Part shown: piece after piece, positions 30,076 through 38,581 of the stretch
Numbering within the stretch: position 1 is the first letter of the stretch
How the letters are laid out: the number at the start of each line of letters is the position of its first letter
Source: Acidobacteriota bacterium
GTDB lineage: Bacteria > Acidobacteriota > Blastocatellia > Pyrinomonadales > Pyrinomonadaceae
Direction: 5' to 3'
Assembly (NCBI GenBank): GCA_019239425.1
Contig: JAFAZX010000103.1
Coordinates: forward strand, 85,127-149,126
DNA length: 64,000 bases
The notes under the pieces: model-generated
The model's database searches: none
Told to the model about the DNA's origin: nothing
The model's input: the letters and a program-made list of their open reading frames with translations, nothing else
Made by a program: the position numbers and the translations under genes

Positions 30076-32472
30076 TCACTTCGCGACGACTTCGAGCTTG
30101 ACCTTGCGCGTGTTGACGGAGCTGGTGCCGACGAAGATGTCGAACCAGCCGGGCTCGACCGTGCGCCGCATGTCGAGGTCGATGAACGAGAGCTTGTCGG
30201 GCGTTAAGGTGAACGTCACGGTCTTGCTCTCGCCCGGCGCGAGCGAGACGCGCTTGAAGTCCTTCAACTCCATGACGGGGCGCGTGACGGAGCTGACGAG
30301 GTCGTTGATGTAGAGCTGCGCCACCTCCTCGCCCGCGCGCCGGCCCGTGTTCGTGACCACGACGCTGACAGTCGCGGTGCCGGCCGGCCCGATCTGCTGC
30401 GGCGAGACCTTCAGGTCGGAGTAGGCGAAGGTCGTGTAGGAAAGCCCGTGGCCGAAGGGGAAGAGCGGCTCCTTGCTCGTGTAGAGGTAGCCGCGCTTCG
30501 CCGTCGGCTTGTGGTTGTAGTAGATGGGCAACTGCCCGACCGTGCGCGGGAAGCTGACGGGAAGCCGTCCCGAAGGGTTGTAGTCGCCGAAGAGCACGTC
30601 GGCCACGCCCGTCCCCGTCTCCTCGCCGAGGTAGAAGCCTTCGAGGATGGCGGGCACGTTCTCGGCCACGTAGTTGACGGAGAGCGGGCCGCTGTTGATG
30701 AGCACCGCGACCACCGGCTTCTTCGTCGCGAGCACCGCGCGGACGAGGTCGTTCTGGCGGCCGGGCAGGTCGAGCGTGTCGCGGTCGCCGAGGTGGTTGT
30801 CGGCCCAGGCCTCCTTGTTCGTGTCCTCGTTCCCGCCGATGACGAGGACGACCGCGTCCGCCGCCTTCGCGACGTTCACAGCCTCTGCGATCAGGCGCTC
30901 GTCCTCGGCCGGGTCGGAAGGCGTCGAGGTGTCGGCCCACCAGTCGCCGCCCTCCTTCGTGATGTTCACGCCGCGCGCGCGCGTGACCTTGACGGCGCCG
31001 CCGAGCTTCTTCGTCAAACCTTCGACCACGCTCACGCCCGGCGCGGGGTTCGGGTCGCTGTAGCCGCCGAGGTGTGCGCGATCCGCGTTCGGGCCGATGA
31101 CGGCCAGCGTCTTGAGCTTCGTTCTATCGAGCGGGAGTAGGTTCCCTTCGTTCTTCAAGAGCGTGATCGAACGGCGCGCGGCCTCGGCCGCAAGTTGACG
31201 GTGCTCGGGCGAGTCGGTCACGCGCGCGGCGCGCTCCGGGTCGACGTAAGGGTTCTCGAAGAGGCCGAGCAGGAACTTGGCCTTGAGGTTGCGCGCGACC
31301 GCGCGGTCAACGGCCGCCTCCGAGACCTTGCCCTCGCGGACGAGTTGGACGAGCAGCTTGTAGCAGTCCGGGTCGGGCACCTCGGCATCCACGCCCGCGG
31401 CCATCGCGAGCCGCGCGGCCTCCTCCTTGCTGCCCGCGACGTGGTGCAGGCTCTCAAGCTGCGGGATGCCGTAGTAGTCCGAGACGACGAGGCCGTCGAA
31501 GCCCCACTCCTGCCTCAGCACCTTGTCGAGCAGCCAGCGGTTCGCGTGCGAGGGCACGCCGTCGATCTCGTTGTAAGAGGCCATCACGCTCATCACGCCG
31601 GCCTCCTTCACCGCCGCCTCAAAGCTCGGCAGGAAGTACTCCCTTAAAACTCTTTCGGAGACGTTGACGGGCGCGATGTTCGTCCCGCCCTCGGGCTGGC
31701 CGTGCGCGGCGAAGTGCTTGGCGGTGGCGATGACGTGCGCGTCGTCCACGCCCGGCCCAGGCCCCTGTATCGCCTTGATGACGGCGACGCCCATGCGCGA
31801 GACGAGGTAAGGGTCTTCGCCGTAGGTCTCTTCGGTGCGGCCCCAGCGCGGCTCGCGCGCGAGGTCGAGGTTCGGGCCGAGCACGAAGTGGCTCCCGCGC
31901 GCGCGCGTCTCGAGCGCCGCGGCGGTGAAGACCTTTGTCACCAACTCCGTGTCCCAGCTCGAAGCGAGCGCGATGGGCGTGGGGAAGTGCGAAGCCTTCT
32001 GCGCCATCAGGCCGTGGAGGATTTCGTCGTGGAAGATGGCGGGGATGCCGAGCCTCGTGTTCTCGACGAGCCACTTCTGCAAGGCGTTGGCGAAGAGCGC
32101 CGCCTCGCGCGGGTCTTTGCGCTCGCGCTGGCGCGCGATCTGGCCGATGCCGTTCTTCAACGTCTGGGCCGCGGCCGCGGGCGAGAACTCACCGCGGTTG
32201 GTCGAGAAGCCCTGGTTCGGCCCCGCCTCGGGCCGCTCGGCCCAGAGGCAGACGAGCTGCGCCACCTTCTCTTCGAGCGTCATGCGCGCGAGGAGGTCTG
32301 CGACGCGCCGCTCGACGGGCAGGCGCGGGTTCTTGTAGTCGGGCGGCGCCGTCTGCGTGCGCGCGGCGGGGGCGAACAGGCCGGACGTGACGAAGAGCGC
32401 CGCGCAGAGCAACACGGCGGCGCGGCGGGCCTTGCGCGAGACGAAAGAAGCCGGGCTTCTCATCAGAAACAT
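30076..32472 (-). CDS. GH3 beta-glycosidase with FnIII-like C-terminus, secreted
   Basis: The 798-aa family 3 enzyme has a signal sequence (AVLLCAALFVTSGLFAPAARTQ). Motifs in order are MTLEEKVAQLVCLW, IPAIFHDEILHGLMAQ, LGPNLDLAREPRWGRTEETYGED, ATAKHFAAHGQPEGG and nucleophile Asp in VVSDYYGIPQL near 329. The sandwich domain has SITLLKNEGNLLPL and VLFGDYNPSGRLPVSFP, and the FnIII-like domain NTGRRAGEEVAQLYIND. This architecture is that of BglX-like beta-glucosidases and beta-xylosidases; the substrate cannot be separated here. GGAGG lies four bases before ATG 32472. It is the fourth GH3 paralogue of the window. Confidence 0.92.
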   Translation of the reverse strand: MFLMRSPASFVSRKARRAAVLLCAALFVTSGLFAPAARTQTAPPDYKNPRLPVERRVADLLARMTLEEKVAQLVCLWAERPEAGPNQGFSTNRGEFSPAAAAQTLKNGIGQIARQRERKDPREAALFANALQKWLVENTRLGIPAIFHDEILHGLMAQKASHFPTPIALASSWDTELVTKVFTAAALETRARGSHFVLGPNLDLAREPRWGRTEETYGEDPYLVSRMGVAVIKAIQGPGPGVDDAHVIATAKHFAAHGQPEGGTNIAPVNVSERVLREYFLPSFEAAVKEAGVMSVMASYNEIDGVPSHANRWLLDKVLRQEWGFDGLVVSDYYGIPQLESLHHVAGSKEEAARLAMAAGVDAEVPDPDCYKLLVQLVREGKVSEAAVDRAVARNLKAKFLLGLFENPYVDPERAARVTDSPEHRQLAAEAARRSITLLKNEGNLLPLDRTKLKTLAVIGPNADRAHLGGYSDPNPAPGVSVVEGLTKKLGGAVKVTRARGVNITKEGGDWWADTSTPSDPAEDERLIAEAVNVAKAADAVVLVIGGNEDTNKEAWADNHLGDRDTLDLPGRQNDLVRAVLATKKPVVAVLINSGPLSVNYVAENVPAILEGFYLGEETGTGVADVLFGDYNPSGRLPVSFPRTVGQLPIYYNHKPTAKRGYLYTSKEPLFPFGHGLSYTTFAYSDLKVSPQQIGPAGTATVSVVVTNTGRRAGEEVAQLYINDLVSSVTRPVMELKDFKRVSLAPGESKTVTFTLTPDKLSFIDLDMRRTVEPGWFDIFVGTSSVNTRKVKLEVVAK

Positions 32473-32662
32473 TCTCCCTCCGAACAGTTTGATAAGAGCG
32501 CGGGTTTAAGCCACAGGGAAAGTTTGAGGAGGCAACAATATGCCCTGTAAAAAGCGCACCTCCGCCCCTCTGCTTTTCATTTAAAACTGTAGGGAGGCGA
32601 ATATACCACTACTTTCGCCCGGGCATAGGCAAAAGTTAAGCGCCCGCGTTTTATGGCCGGGG
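32473..32662. other. Gap upstream of GH3, possible promoter, nothing definite
   Basis: This region is AT-richer than the flanking genes and probably holds the promoter of the minus-strand GH3. I found no convincing -35/-10 pair, operator match or RNA gene. The rest of the gap to 32865 is the nested palindrome. Confidence 0.4.
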
Positions 32663-32852
32663 AAAGCCCCGAAAGGGCGGCATATGAAAGCCAGGGGCAA
32701 CGCCCCTGGTCAACAGTCGGAAAATAATAATGAGCCCTGAAAGGGCGGAATAACCTCCTTCATTATTCCGCCCTTTCAGGGCTCTTGGTCTTTATGCGGT
32801 TCGTACCAGGGGCGTTGCCCCTGGCTATCTCATTGCGCCCCTTCGGGGCTTT
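32663..32852. repeat. Nested composite palindrome, three element types in mirror order
   Basis: The order is X-Y-Z then Z'-Y'-X'. Z (32732-32753) and Z' (32763-32784) are exact 22-base complements of GAGCCCTGAAAGGGCGG type. Y (32689-32710) and Y' (32805-32826) are exact 22-base complements, and each is also self-palindromic (CCAGGGGCAACGCCCCTGG). X (AAAGCCCCGAAAGGGCGG) and X' match imperfectly. The whole folds into one hierarchical stem or smaller cruciforms. Confidence 0.9.
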
Positions 32853-32865
32853 CTCAACTAACCTT

Positions 32866-33813
32866 CTAAACGGTGCTCCACGCCGGCTGCGCGGCGACGT
32901 GGCGGAGCCAGTGTGTGTAACGCGGGTCACGTCCCGAGGTCGCTTCGAAGAAGGCCCGCTGAATCCTCTCCGTGACCGGCCCGCGCGCGCCCTCACCTAT
33001 CAAAGCACCGTCCACCTCGACGACGGGCGTGACCTCGACGGCCGTCCCCGTGAAGAAGACCTCTTCGGCCGCGCGCAGGTCTTCGAGGTCGAGCGCGCGC
33101 GTCTCGACCTCGAACCCGAGGCCCCGCGCGAGCTGGATGACGGCGTCGCGCGTGATGCCGAGCAGGATGGGGTGGCGCTCGTCGTTCGTGACGACGCGAC
33201 CGTCCTTCACGACGAAGAGGTTCTCGCCCGACCCTTCGGCGATGCGCCCTTCCGCATCGAGCAGCAGCGCCTCTGCGAAGCCGCGGCTCGCCGCGTCGCG
33301 CGCCGCGAGCATCGAGTTCAGGTACTGCCCGCAAGCCTTCGCCGTCGTCGGCATCATGCGCGAGTCGAACTTGAGCCACGGCGAGACCGTCACGCGCACG
33401 CCCGCGTCCTGCCCGCCCGCGCCGAGGTACGCGCCCCACGGCCAGGCCATGACCGCGACCTCGACGGGGCAGCCGCGCGGGTTCACGCCGAGGCTGCGGC
33501 TCCCGTAGAAGCAGATGGGCCGCACGTAGCAACTGCGGAACTCGTTGCGCGCGACCACCTCGCAGACTGCCTCGGACAGCTCCTCGCGCGTGTAGGGAAT
33601 CTCAAGCCCATAGACCTCGGCCGAGTAGTAAAGCCGTTCGAGGTGCGCGTCCAGGCGGAAGAGCGCCGGCCCCTCTTCGGTCTCGTAGCAGCGCACGCCC
33701 TCGAAGACGCCGCTCCCGTAGTGCAGGCCGTGCGCCGAGACGTGCACCGTCGCCTCGTCCCAGCGCACGCACGCGCCGTTCATCCAGACCCACTTCGCCG
33801 ATTCGAAACTCAT
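32866..33813 (-). CDS. ilvE: Branched-chain amino-acid aminotransferase
   Basis: The roughly 315-aa class IV PLP aminotransferase catalyses the last step of isoleucine, leucine and valine synthesis. Signatures are [31 protein letters not shown], the PLP Lys in [21 protein letters not shown] near 159 and [17 protein letters not shown]. Length is normal. It directly follows citramalate synthase: its Shine-Dalgarno (GAGGAGG) is inside the end of that gene, and ATG 33813 is two bases after the TGA. GTG 33819 is an alternative. The pairing suggests a dedicated isoleucine branch. IlvE is preferred over D-amino-acid transaminase because of its Arg-rich substrate region and partner. Confidence 0.9.
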   Translation of the reverse strand: MSFESAKWVWMNGACVRWDEATVHVSAHGLHYGSGVFEGVRCYETEEGPALFRLDAHLERLYYSAEVYGLEIPYTREELSEAVCEVVARNEFRSCYVRPICFYGSRSLGVNPRGCPVEVAVMAWPWGAYLGAGGQDAGVRVTVSPWLKFDSRMMPTTAKACGQYLNSMLAARDAASRGFAEALLLDAEGRIAEGSGENLFVVKDGRVVTNDERHPILLGITRDAVIQLARGLGFEVETRALDLEDLRAAEEVFFTGTAVEVTPVVEVDGALIGEGARGPVTERIQRAFFEATSGRDPRYTHWLRHVAAQPAWSTV

Positions 33814-33815
33814 CT

Positions 33816-35447
33816 TCACACCACCTCCTCAATTTGAAATTTCAAATTTGAAATCTCAAATTCCCTGGTCTCAGTCGGAGGCGGCGCGGCGCCGTCCTTC
33901 ATCAGCTTGTACTCGACCGCGTCCACGAGCGCGCGCCAGCTCGCCTCGACGATGTTCGAAGAGACGCCGACGGTGCCCCACTGCGCTCTACGGTCGCCCG
34001 AGGTGACGAGCACGCGCACGAGGCTCGCCGTGCCCGAGAGACTCCCCGGCCGGACGCGCACCTTGTAATCGACCAGGCGCACCTCCGCGAGCGACGGGTA
34101 GAACTTCTCCAGCGCGCGCCGGAGCGCCTGGTCGAGCGCGTTGACCGGCCCCGTCCCGCTCGCCGCCGTGTGCTCGACGTGCCCGCCCACGCGCACGCGC
34201 ACGGTCGCCTCGCTCAGGGGCATCTCGTCGCCGCGGTGCTCGTCTATGACGCGGAAGCCCAACAGCTCGAAGAAGGCTTTGTGCGTGCCGTCGAGCCGGC
34301 GCACCAACAGCTCGAAGCTCGCCTCGGCCGCCTCGAACTCGTAGCCGTTGTGTTCGAGCCGCTTCAGCTCTTCCAGCACGCGCCCCTCCTCAGGTAGTTC
34401 GAGTCCAAGCTCGCGCGCCTTCGCGTGCAGGTTCGCGCGCCCGGCGAGGTCTGAGACGAGGACGCGCCGGCGGTTCCCGACCGACTCCGGCGGGACGTGC
34501 TCGTACGTGCGCGGCTCGCGCTCGACGGCCGAGACGTGCACGCCGCCCTTGTGCGCGAAGGCCGAGTCGCCGACGAAAGCCGCCGACGGCGCGAGCGCGA
34601 GGTTCGCGATCTCGGAGACGAAGTGCGCCGTCTCGCGCAGGCACGGCAGGCGCGCGCGCCCGACGCTCGTCTGTCGTCCGAGCTTCAGCTCGAGGTTCGG
34701 TATCAGAGAGCAGAGGTTCGCGTTGCCGCACCGCTCGCCGTAGCCGTTGACCGTGCCCTGCACGTGCGACGCGCCGGCCGCGACCGCCGCCAGGGTGTTC
34801 GCCACCGCCAGCTCGCCGTCGTTGTGGCAGTGGACGCCGAGCGGCACCCCTATGTTCTTCGAGACCTCCCACGCCGCGAGCCCGACCGCGCCCGGCAGAC
34901 TCCCGCCGTTCGTGTCGCAGAGCACGACGCGCGCCGGCCCGCCCGACGCCGCCGCACGCAGAGTCGCCAGGGCGTACTCCGGGTCGTCCGCGAACCCGTC
35001 GAAGAAGTGCTCGGCGTCGTAGATGACGAACGGCACACGCGCCGCGAGATACCCGACCGTGTCCGCGATGATTTCAAGGTTCTCTTCCCTGCTAAGCCGC
35101 AGAGCCTCCGAGACGTGCAGGCCCCACGACTTGCCGAAGACCGTGACGACCGAAGTCTCTGCGCGCAGCAGGGCCTGTATGCTCGGGTCGGTCTCGCACG
35201 CCGTCCCGCGCCGCCGCGTCGCGCCGAAGGCCGCGAGCCGCGCGTGCGACAGACGCAAAGTCCGCGCCCGCTCGAAGAACTCCACGTCCCTCGGGTTCGA
35301 GCCCGGCCACCCGCCCTCCACAAAATCGACCCCGAGCGCGTCCAGGTGCTCCGCGATCCGGCACTTGTCCCCGACCGAGAAGTTCACCCCCTCGCCCTGC
35401 GCCCCGTCCCGCAAAGTCGTGTCGTAGATTTCGATAGCGTTACTCAT
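33816..35447 (-). CDS. cimA: (R)-citramalate synthase
   Basis: The 543-aa enzyme condenses pyruvate and acetyl-CoA to citramalate, the threonine-independent entry to isoleucine. The HMGL-like TIM barrel shows [59 protein letters not shown] and [22 protein letters not shown]. The C-terminal LeuA allosteric dimer domain (residues about 380-520) suggests isoleucine feedback. GGWPGSNP and the FGKS motif separate CimA (class II) from LeuA. ATG 35447 is the first Met of the homologous region; the track extension translates the upstream repeat. The last dozen residues ([16 protein letters not shown]) are encoded by an AATTTGA heptanucleotide repeat and are not part of the family. Confidence 0.93.
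   Translation of the reverse strand: MSNAIEIYDTTLRDGAQGEGVNFSVGDKCRIAEHLDALGVDFVEGGWPGSNPRDVEFFERARTLRLSHARLAAFGATRRRGTACETDPSIQALLRAETSVVTVFGKSWGLHVSEALRLSREENLEIIADTVGYLAARVPFVIYDAEHFFDGFADDPEYALATLRAAASGGPARVVLCDTNGGSLPGAVGLAAWEVSKNIGVPLGVHCHNDGELAVANTLAAVAAGASHVQGTVNGYGERCGNANLCSLIPNLELKLGRQTSVGRARLPCLRETAHFVSEIANLALAPSAAFVGDSAFAHKGGVHVSAVEREPRTYEHVPPESVGNRRRVLVSDLAGRANLHAKARELGLELPEEGRVLEELKRLEHNGYEFEAAEASFELLVRRLDGTHKAFFELLGFRVIDEHRGDEMPLSEATVRVRVGGHVEHTAASGTGPVNALDQALRRALEKFYPSLAEVRLVDYKVRVRPGSLSGTASLVRVLVTSGDRRAQWGTVGVSSNIVEASWRALVDAVEYKLMKDGAAPPPTETREFEISNLKFQIEEVV
33831..33862. repeat. AATTTGA/AATTTCA heptanucleotide repeat inside the end of cimA
   Basis: Four and a half degenerate 7-base units form a self-complementary tract. 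It is translated as the C-terminal tail of CimA. Other members are at 43571-43602, 60622-60650 and 63822-63842. Confidence 0.85.
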
Positions 35448-35463
35448 AGGTGATGAGCGGTGC

Positions 35464-35546
35464 GTGATAAGTGATGAGTGATAAGTGATAAGAAAAGGCA
35501 CGCGGGCTTTGTTCTTTCTTATCACTTATCACTCATCACTTATCAC
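35464..35546. repeat. Perfect inverted heptanucleotide repeat, GTGATAA family
   Basis: The arms 35464-35495 and 35515-35546 are exact 32-base complements made of GTGATAA/GTGATGA units around a 19-base loop. The TGA stop of proA lies in the right arm. It separates cimA from the upstream proA gene. Confidence 0.95.
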
Positions 35547-36886
35547 TTCAACCTCCTGTGTCTGAACGTGCGCTCGCCGCTGCTGTAGGAGGCGACGGTG
35601 TGGCCGTCGCCGTCGAGGAGGTATTTGTAGGTCGTTAGCCCTTCGAGGCCGACGGGGCCGCGGGCGTGGAGCTTGGCGGTGCTGATGCCGAGTTCCGCGC
35701 CGAGGCCGTAGCGGAAGCCGTCGGCGAAGCGCGTCGAGGCGTTGTGGTAGACGCCCGCCGCGTCCACCTCCGCGAAAAAGCGCGCCGCCGTGCCGCCGTC
35801 TTCGGTCACGATTGACTCCGTGTGGCGCGAGCCGTAGCGCGCGATGTGCCCGAGCGCCTCTTCGAAGTCCCTGAGGGTCTTGAGTGAGACGACCATGTCG
35901 GAATACTCGGTCGCCCAGTCGTCTTCGGCCGCGGGAACGAGCCCGCGTGAGGCGGCCGCGAGTTCCAAAGTGCGCGGGCAGGCGCGCACCTCGACGCCGG
36001 CCGAGACGAGCGCGGCGACGAGGCTCGGCAGGAACTTCGGCGCGACCGCTTCGTGCACGAGCACCGTCTCGGCGGCGTTGCAGGCGGCAGGGTACTGCGT
36101 CTTCGAGTCGATGACGACGGCGAGCGCCTTCCGCAAATCCGCCGCCGCGTCCACGTAGACGTGGCACACGCCCTCGCCGTGGCCGAGCACGGGCACGCGG
36201 CTGTGGGCGGCGACGTAGGCGACGAACTCCTTCGACCCGCGCGGGATGATGAGGTCTATCTCTTCGTCGAGCGCGAGCATCTGCGAGACCTCCTCGCGCG
36301 TGCGCAGCAGCAGCGCCGCGTCCGCCGGCACGTCCTCGAACTCGGCGAGCGCCCCGCGCCAGATGTCATATAAAGTCTCGTTCGTCCGCGCGGCCTCGGC
36401 CCCGCCTTTGAGCAGACACGCGTTGCCCGACTTGAGCGCGAGCGAGGCGACCTGCGGCACGACGTCCGGCCGCGCTTCGAAGACGACGCCGACGACGCCG
36501 AGCGGGCAGGAGACTTTCGAGAGCGTCAGCCCTTCGTCCAACTCCGTGACGGCGAGCGTGCGCCCCAGAGGGTCTTCGAGCGCCGCCACGTCGCGCACGC
36601 GCCCGGCCATCTCGGCCACGCCCTTCTCGCTCGTCTGAAGCCGCTTGAAGGTCGAGGCCGTCATCCTCCCTTCGGCGACCGAGCGCGCGGCCTCCAGACA
36701 GTCGCGCTCGTTGGCGGCGACGATCTCCGCCGCCCTCGACTCGATGGCATCGGCCGCCGCGCGCAGCGCCGCGTCCCGACGCCCGCGCGGCAGAGTCGCC
36801 AGACGCCTCGACGCAGACTTCGCCCGCCGCGCGAGTTCCGCGACGCCCGCCTGCTGTAACTCCTCCTCCGAAGCCGTAACGCTCAT
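35543..36886 (-). CDS. proA: Gamma-glutamyl phosphate reductase
   Basis: The 447-aa aldehyde-dehydrogenase-fold enzyme reduces gamma-glutamyl phosphate to glutamate semialdehyde with NADPH, the second step of proline synthesis. Recognised motifs are PLGVVGVVFEARPDV, ALKSGNACLLKGGAEA, the catalytic Cys in TQYPAACNAAETVLVHE near 268, RYGSRHTESIVTED and the end signature AELGISTAKLHARGPVGLEGLTTYKY. Length is normal. It lies 24 bases after proB on the same strand. The final codon and stop fall in the following repeat. Confidence 0.97.
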   Translation of the reverse strand: MSVTASEEELQQAGVAELARRAKSASRRLATLPRGRRDAALRAAADAIESRAAEIVAANERDCLEAARSVAEGRMTASTFKRLQTSEKGVAEMAGRVRDVAALEDPLGRTLAVTELDEGLTLSKVSCPLGVVGVVFEARPDVVPQVASLALKSGNACLLKGGAEAARTNETLYDIWRGALAEFEDVPADAALLLRTREEVSQMLALDEEIDLIIPRGSKEFVAYVAAHSRVPVLGHGEGVCHVYVDAAADLRKALAVVIDSKTQYPAACNAAETVLVHEAVAPKFLPSLVAALVSAGVEVRACPRTLELAAASRGLVPAAEDDWATEYSDMVVSLKTLRDFEEALGHIARYGSRHTESIVTEDGGTAARFFAEVDAAGVYHNASTRFADGFRYGLGAELGISTAKLHARGPVGLEGLTTYKYLLDGDGHTVASYSSGERTFRHRRLK

Positions 36887-36910
36887 AACTACCTCGCGCC
36901 CGTCGCCGCG

Positions 36911-38092
36911 TCACCCCTGGGCGGCGCGCTCCGTGATGACGATGTTGTCGCGCGTGACCAGGACCTTCGCGCGGCGCCCGCGCTGATGCCCTTCCCGCAT
37001 GCTCTCGTCGCTGCTCGCGCAGTTGGCGATGCCGCGCGCGAACTCGCAGCCCGAAGGGTCTGCGATGCTCAGAACGTCCCGCGGCCCGAACTCGCGCTCG
37101 ACGCGCACGACGCCGGAGACCAACAGCGATGCCTTGCCGCGCAGGATGGCCTCGCGCGCCCCCTCGTTGACGACGACGCGCCCGCGCAGCACGGCCGCGT
37201 ATGCGATCCACCGCCGCTTGCCCGCCATGCGAGACGTAGGCACGAAAGCAGTCCCGACCTCTTCGCCCGCGAAGACGCGCGCCAGGGTGTCGGGCCGCCG
37301 GCCGTTGGCGATGACGGCGACGCAGCCCGCGCGCATCGCGATCTCGGCCGCTTCCAACTTCGTCAACATCCCGCCGCGCCCCGTCGCCGAAGGCCCCGAG
37401 GCCAGTGCGCGCAGCTCCGGCGTCACCTCCGCCACGTAAGGCAGAACCATCGACTCCTCGTCGCGCTCGAACGCGCAAGGCTCCCTGGGCGGGCTTGGCA
37501 CTAGCAGCCCGTCCACGTCAGAGAGCAGCACGAGCGCGTCCGAAGCCAGCTCGCTCGCGACGAGCGCCGCCAACCGGTCGTTGTCGCTGAAGACGCGCGC
37601 GCCGCCGCGCACGCACTCGAGCTCGGCGGTCGAGACCGTGTCGTTCTCGTTGACTACGGGGACGACGCCCAGCTTCAAGAGGCGCTCCATCGTCCTCTGC
37701 AGATTCGAATAACGGCGACGGTCTTTGAAGTCGTCCTCGGTCAGAAGCACCTGCGCGATCTTCACACCGTGCGCGCCGAACCGCACCTCGTACGCGTGCA
37801 TCAGAAGGCTCTGCCCGACGGCCGCGCAGGCCTGCCGCACGACCACGTCGCCGAGCCGCGCGCGCGCGAGTCCGAGTCGGCCCGCGCCCAAACCGACCGC
37901 GCCCGAAGAGACGAGCACGACGCCGCGCCCTTCGGCGCGCAGCCCCGCGAGATGGCGCACGAGCGGCGCGACGCGCTCGGAAGCGACTTCGCCGCCCAGG
38001 CCCGAGACGACGCTCGTCCCGAGCTTGACGACCGCGCGCCGCGCGTCGCGGAAGCGGCGAAGCCTCTCGGCCCGTAAGTCTTCGGCGTGCAT
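36911..38092 (-). CDS. proB: Glutamate 5-kinase with PUA domain
   Basis: The 393-aa enzyme phosphorylates glutamate at the start of proline synthesis and is feedback-inhibited by proline in relatives. The amino-acid kinase domain shows RRAVVKLGTSVVSG, VVLVSSGAVGLGAGRLG, VPVVNENDTVSTAE, FSDNDRLAALVASE and GRGGMLTKLEAAEIAMRAG. A C-terminal PUA domain (about 295-370) follows. I use ATG 38092 (MHAEDLRAERL). The track start TTG 38131 adds 13 residues encoded partly by an upstream hairpin. It forms a proB-proA operon. Confidence 0.95.
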   Translation of the reverse strand: MHAEDLRAERLRRFRDARRAVVKLGTSVVSGLGGEVASERVAPLVRHLAGLRAEGRGVVLVSSGAVGLGAGRLGLARARLGDVVVRQACAAVGQSLLMHAYEVRFGAHGVKIAQVLLTEDDFKDRRRYSNLQRTMERLLKLGVVPVVNENDTVSTAELECVRGGARVFSDNDRLAALVASELASDALVLLSDVDGLLVPSPPREPCAFERDEESMVLPYVAEVTPELRALASGPSATGRGGMLTKLEAAEIAMRAGCVAVIANGRRPDTLARVFAGEEVGTAFVPTSRMAGKRRWIAYAAVLRGRVVVNEGAREAILRGKASLLVSGVVRVEREFGPRDVLSIADPSGCEFARGIANCASSDESMREGHQRGRRAKVLVTRDNIVITERAAQG

Positions 38093-38122
38093 GAAAAGTT
38101 CTCGGGGCGCCCTAACGCGAAA

Positions 38123-38150
38123 GGCCATCAAGCTGTCCGCTTTGATGGCC
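38123..38150 (-). promoter_or_regulatory. Hairpin GGCCATCAA/TTGATGGCC just upstream of proB
   Basis: The 9-base arms 38123-38131 and 38142-38150 are perfect complements with a 10-base loop, 31 bases before the proB ATG. A third copy of GGCCATCAAG is at 38179. It may be a leader stem-loop or an operator; no family is recognised. Confidence 0.35.
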
Positions 38151-38407
38151 CGCCGGGTGAATCCTTTGTGCTCTGACAGGCCATCAAGTCTGAAGCCGGG
38201 ACGTAATAATGCTCGGCGGCACCGGCACGTTGACGGCGGCCTGAAGCGCGGGCACGGACTTGACGTCGGCGAATCTCATCAGTTTTCGAGGAGTTTGACT
38301 TGGCGCGTTGGCGACGCGCCGGGAGACGACCCGTTCACTCTACAACCAACGCCGCGCGCCGCATAATTTAAATTTTTTCTAGGCTTATAAAAATGATTGA
38401 GAGAGCC
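38151..38407. other. Divergent gap between proB and aminotransferase
   Basis: This part contains a short minus-strand ORF of 31 codons (38184-38279) without a clear ribosome site. An AT-rich tract at about 38363-38400 contains TATAAA and probably holds divergent promoters. No tRNA or riboswitch was recognised. Confidence 0.4.
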
Positions 38408-38503
38408 GGGTCAGTAACCCCCCCGCGGTAGCGGGGGGTGCTGTGTGATACGGCGCGCCCGTCTTGCACAATATCACCCGCTACCGCGGGGGGTACTGCC
38501 CGC
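38408..38503. repeat. Palindrome with CCGCGGTAGCGGG arms (copy 1)
   Basis: The left arm (38408-38440) and right arm (38474-38503) pair with a few mismatches. The core CCGCGGTAGCGGG matches the perfect element at 50306-50396. It lies in the leader of the aminotransferase gene. Confidence 0.85.
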
Positions 38504-38581
38504 TATGGCGTCGGTCGCGCGGTCGCCTCGTGTTGTGTTATCAATGACGGAGAGATTTCCAGGACATGCAAGGGGTGCAGG

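Noticed and set aside
26210-32472. Xylanase-xylosidase region as a Bacteroidetes-type SusCD PUL
   Set aside because: No SusD-like lipoprotein or hybrid two-component system is visible; the receptor at the left edge is Oar-like, not SusC paired with SusD.
38184-38279. 31-codon ORF before proB as a leader peptide
   Set aside because: It lacks proline-rich control codons or a clear ribosome site; kept only as a remark.
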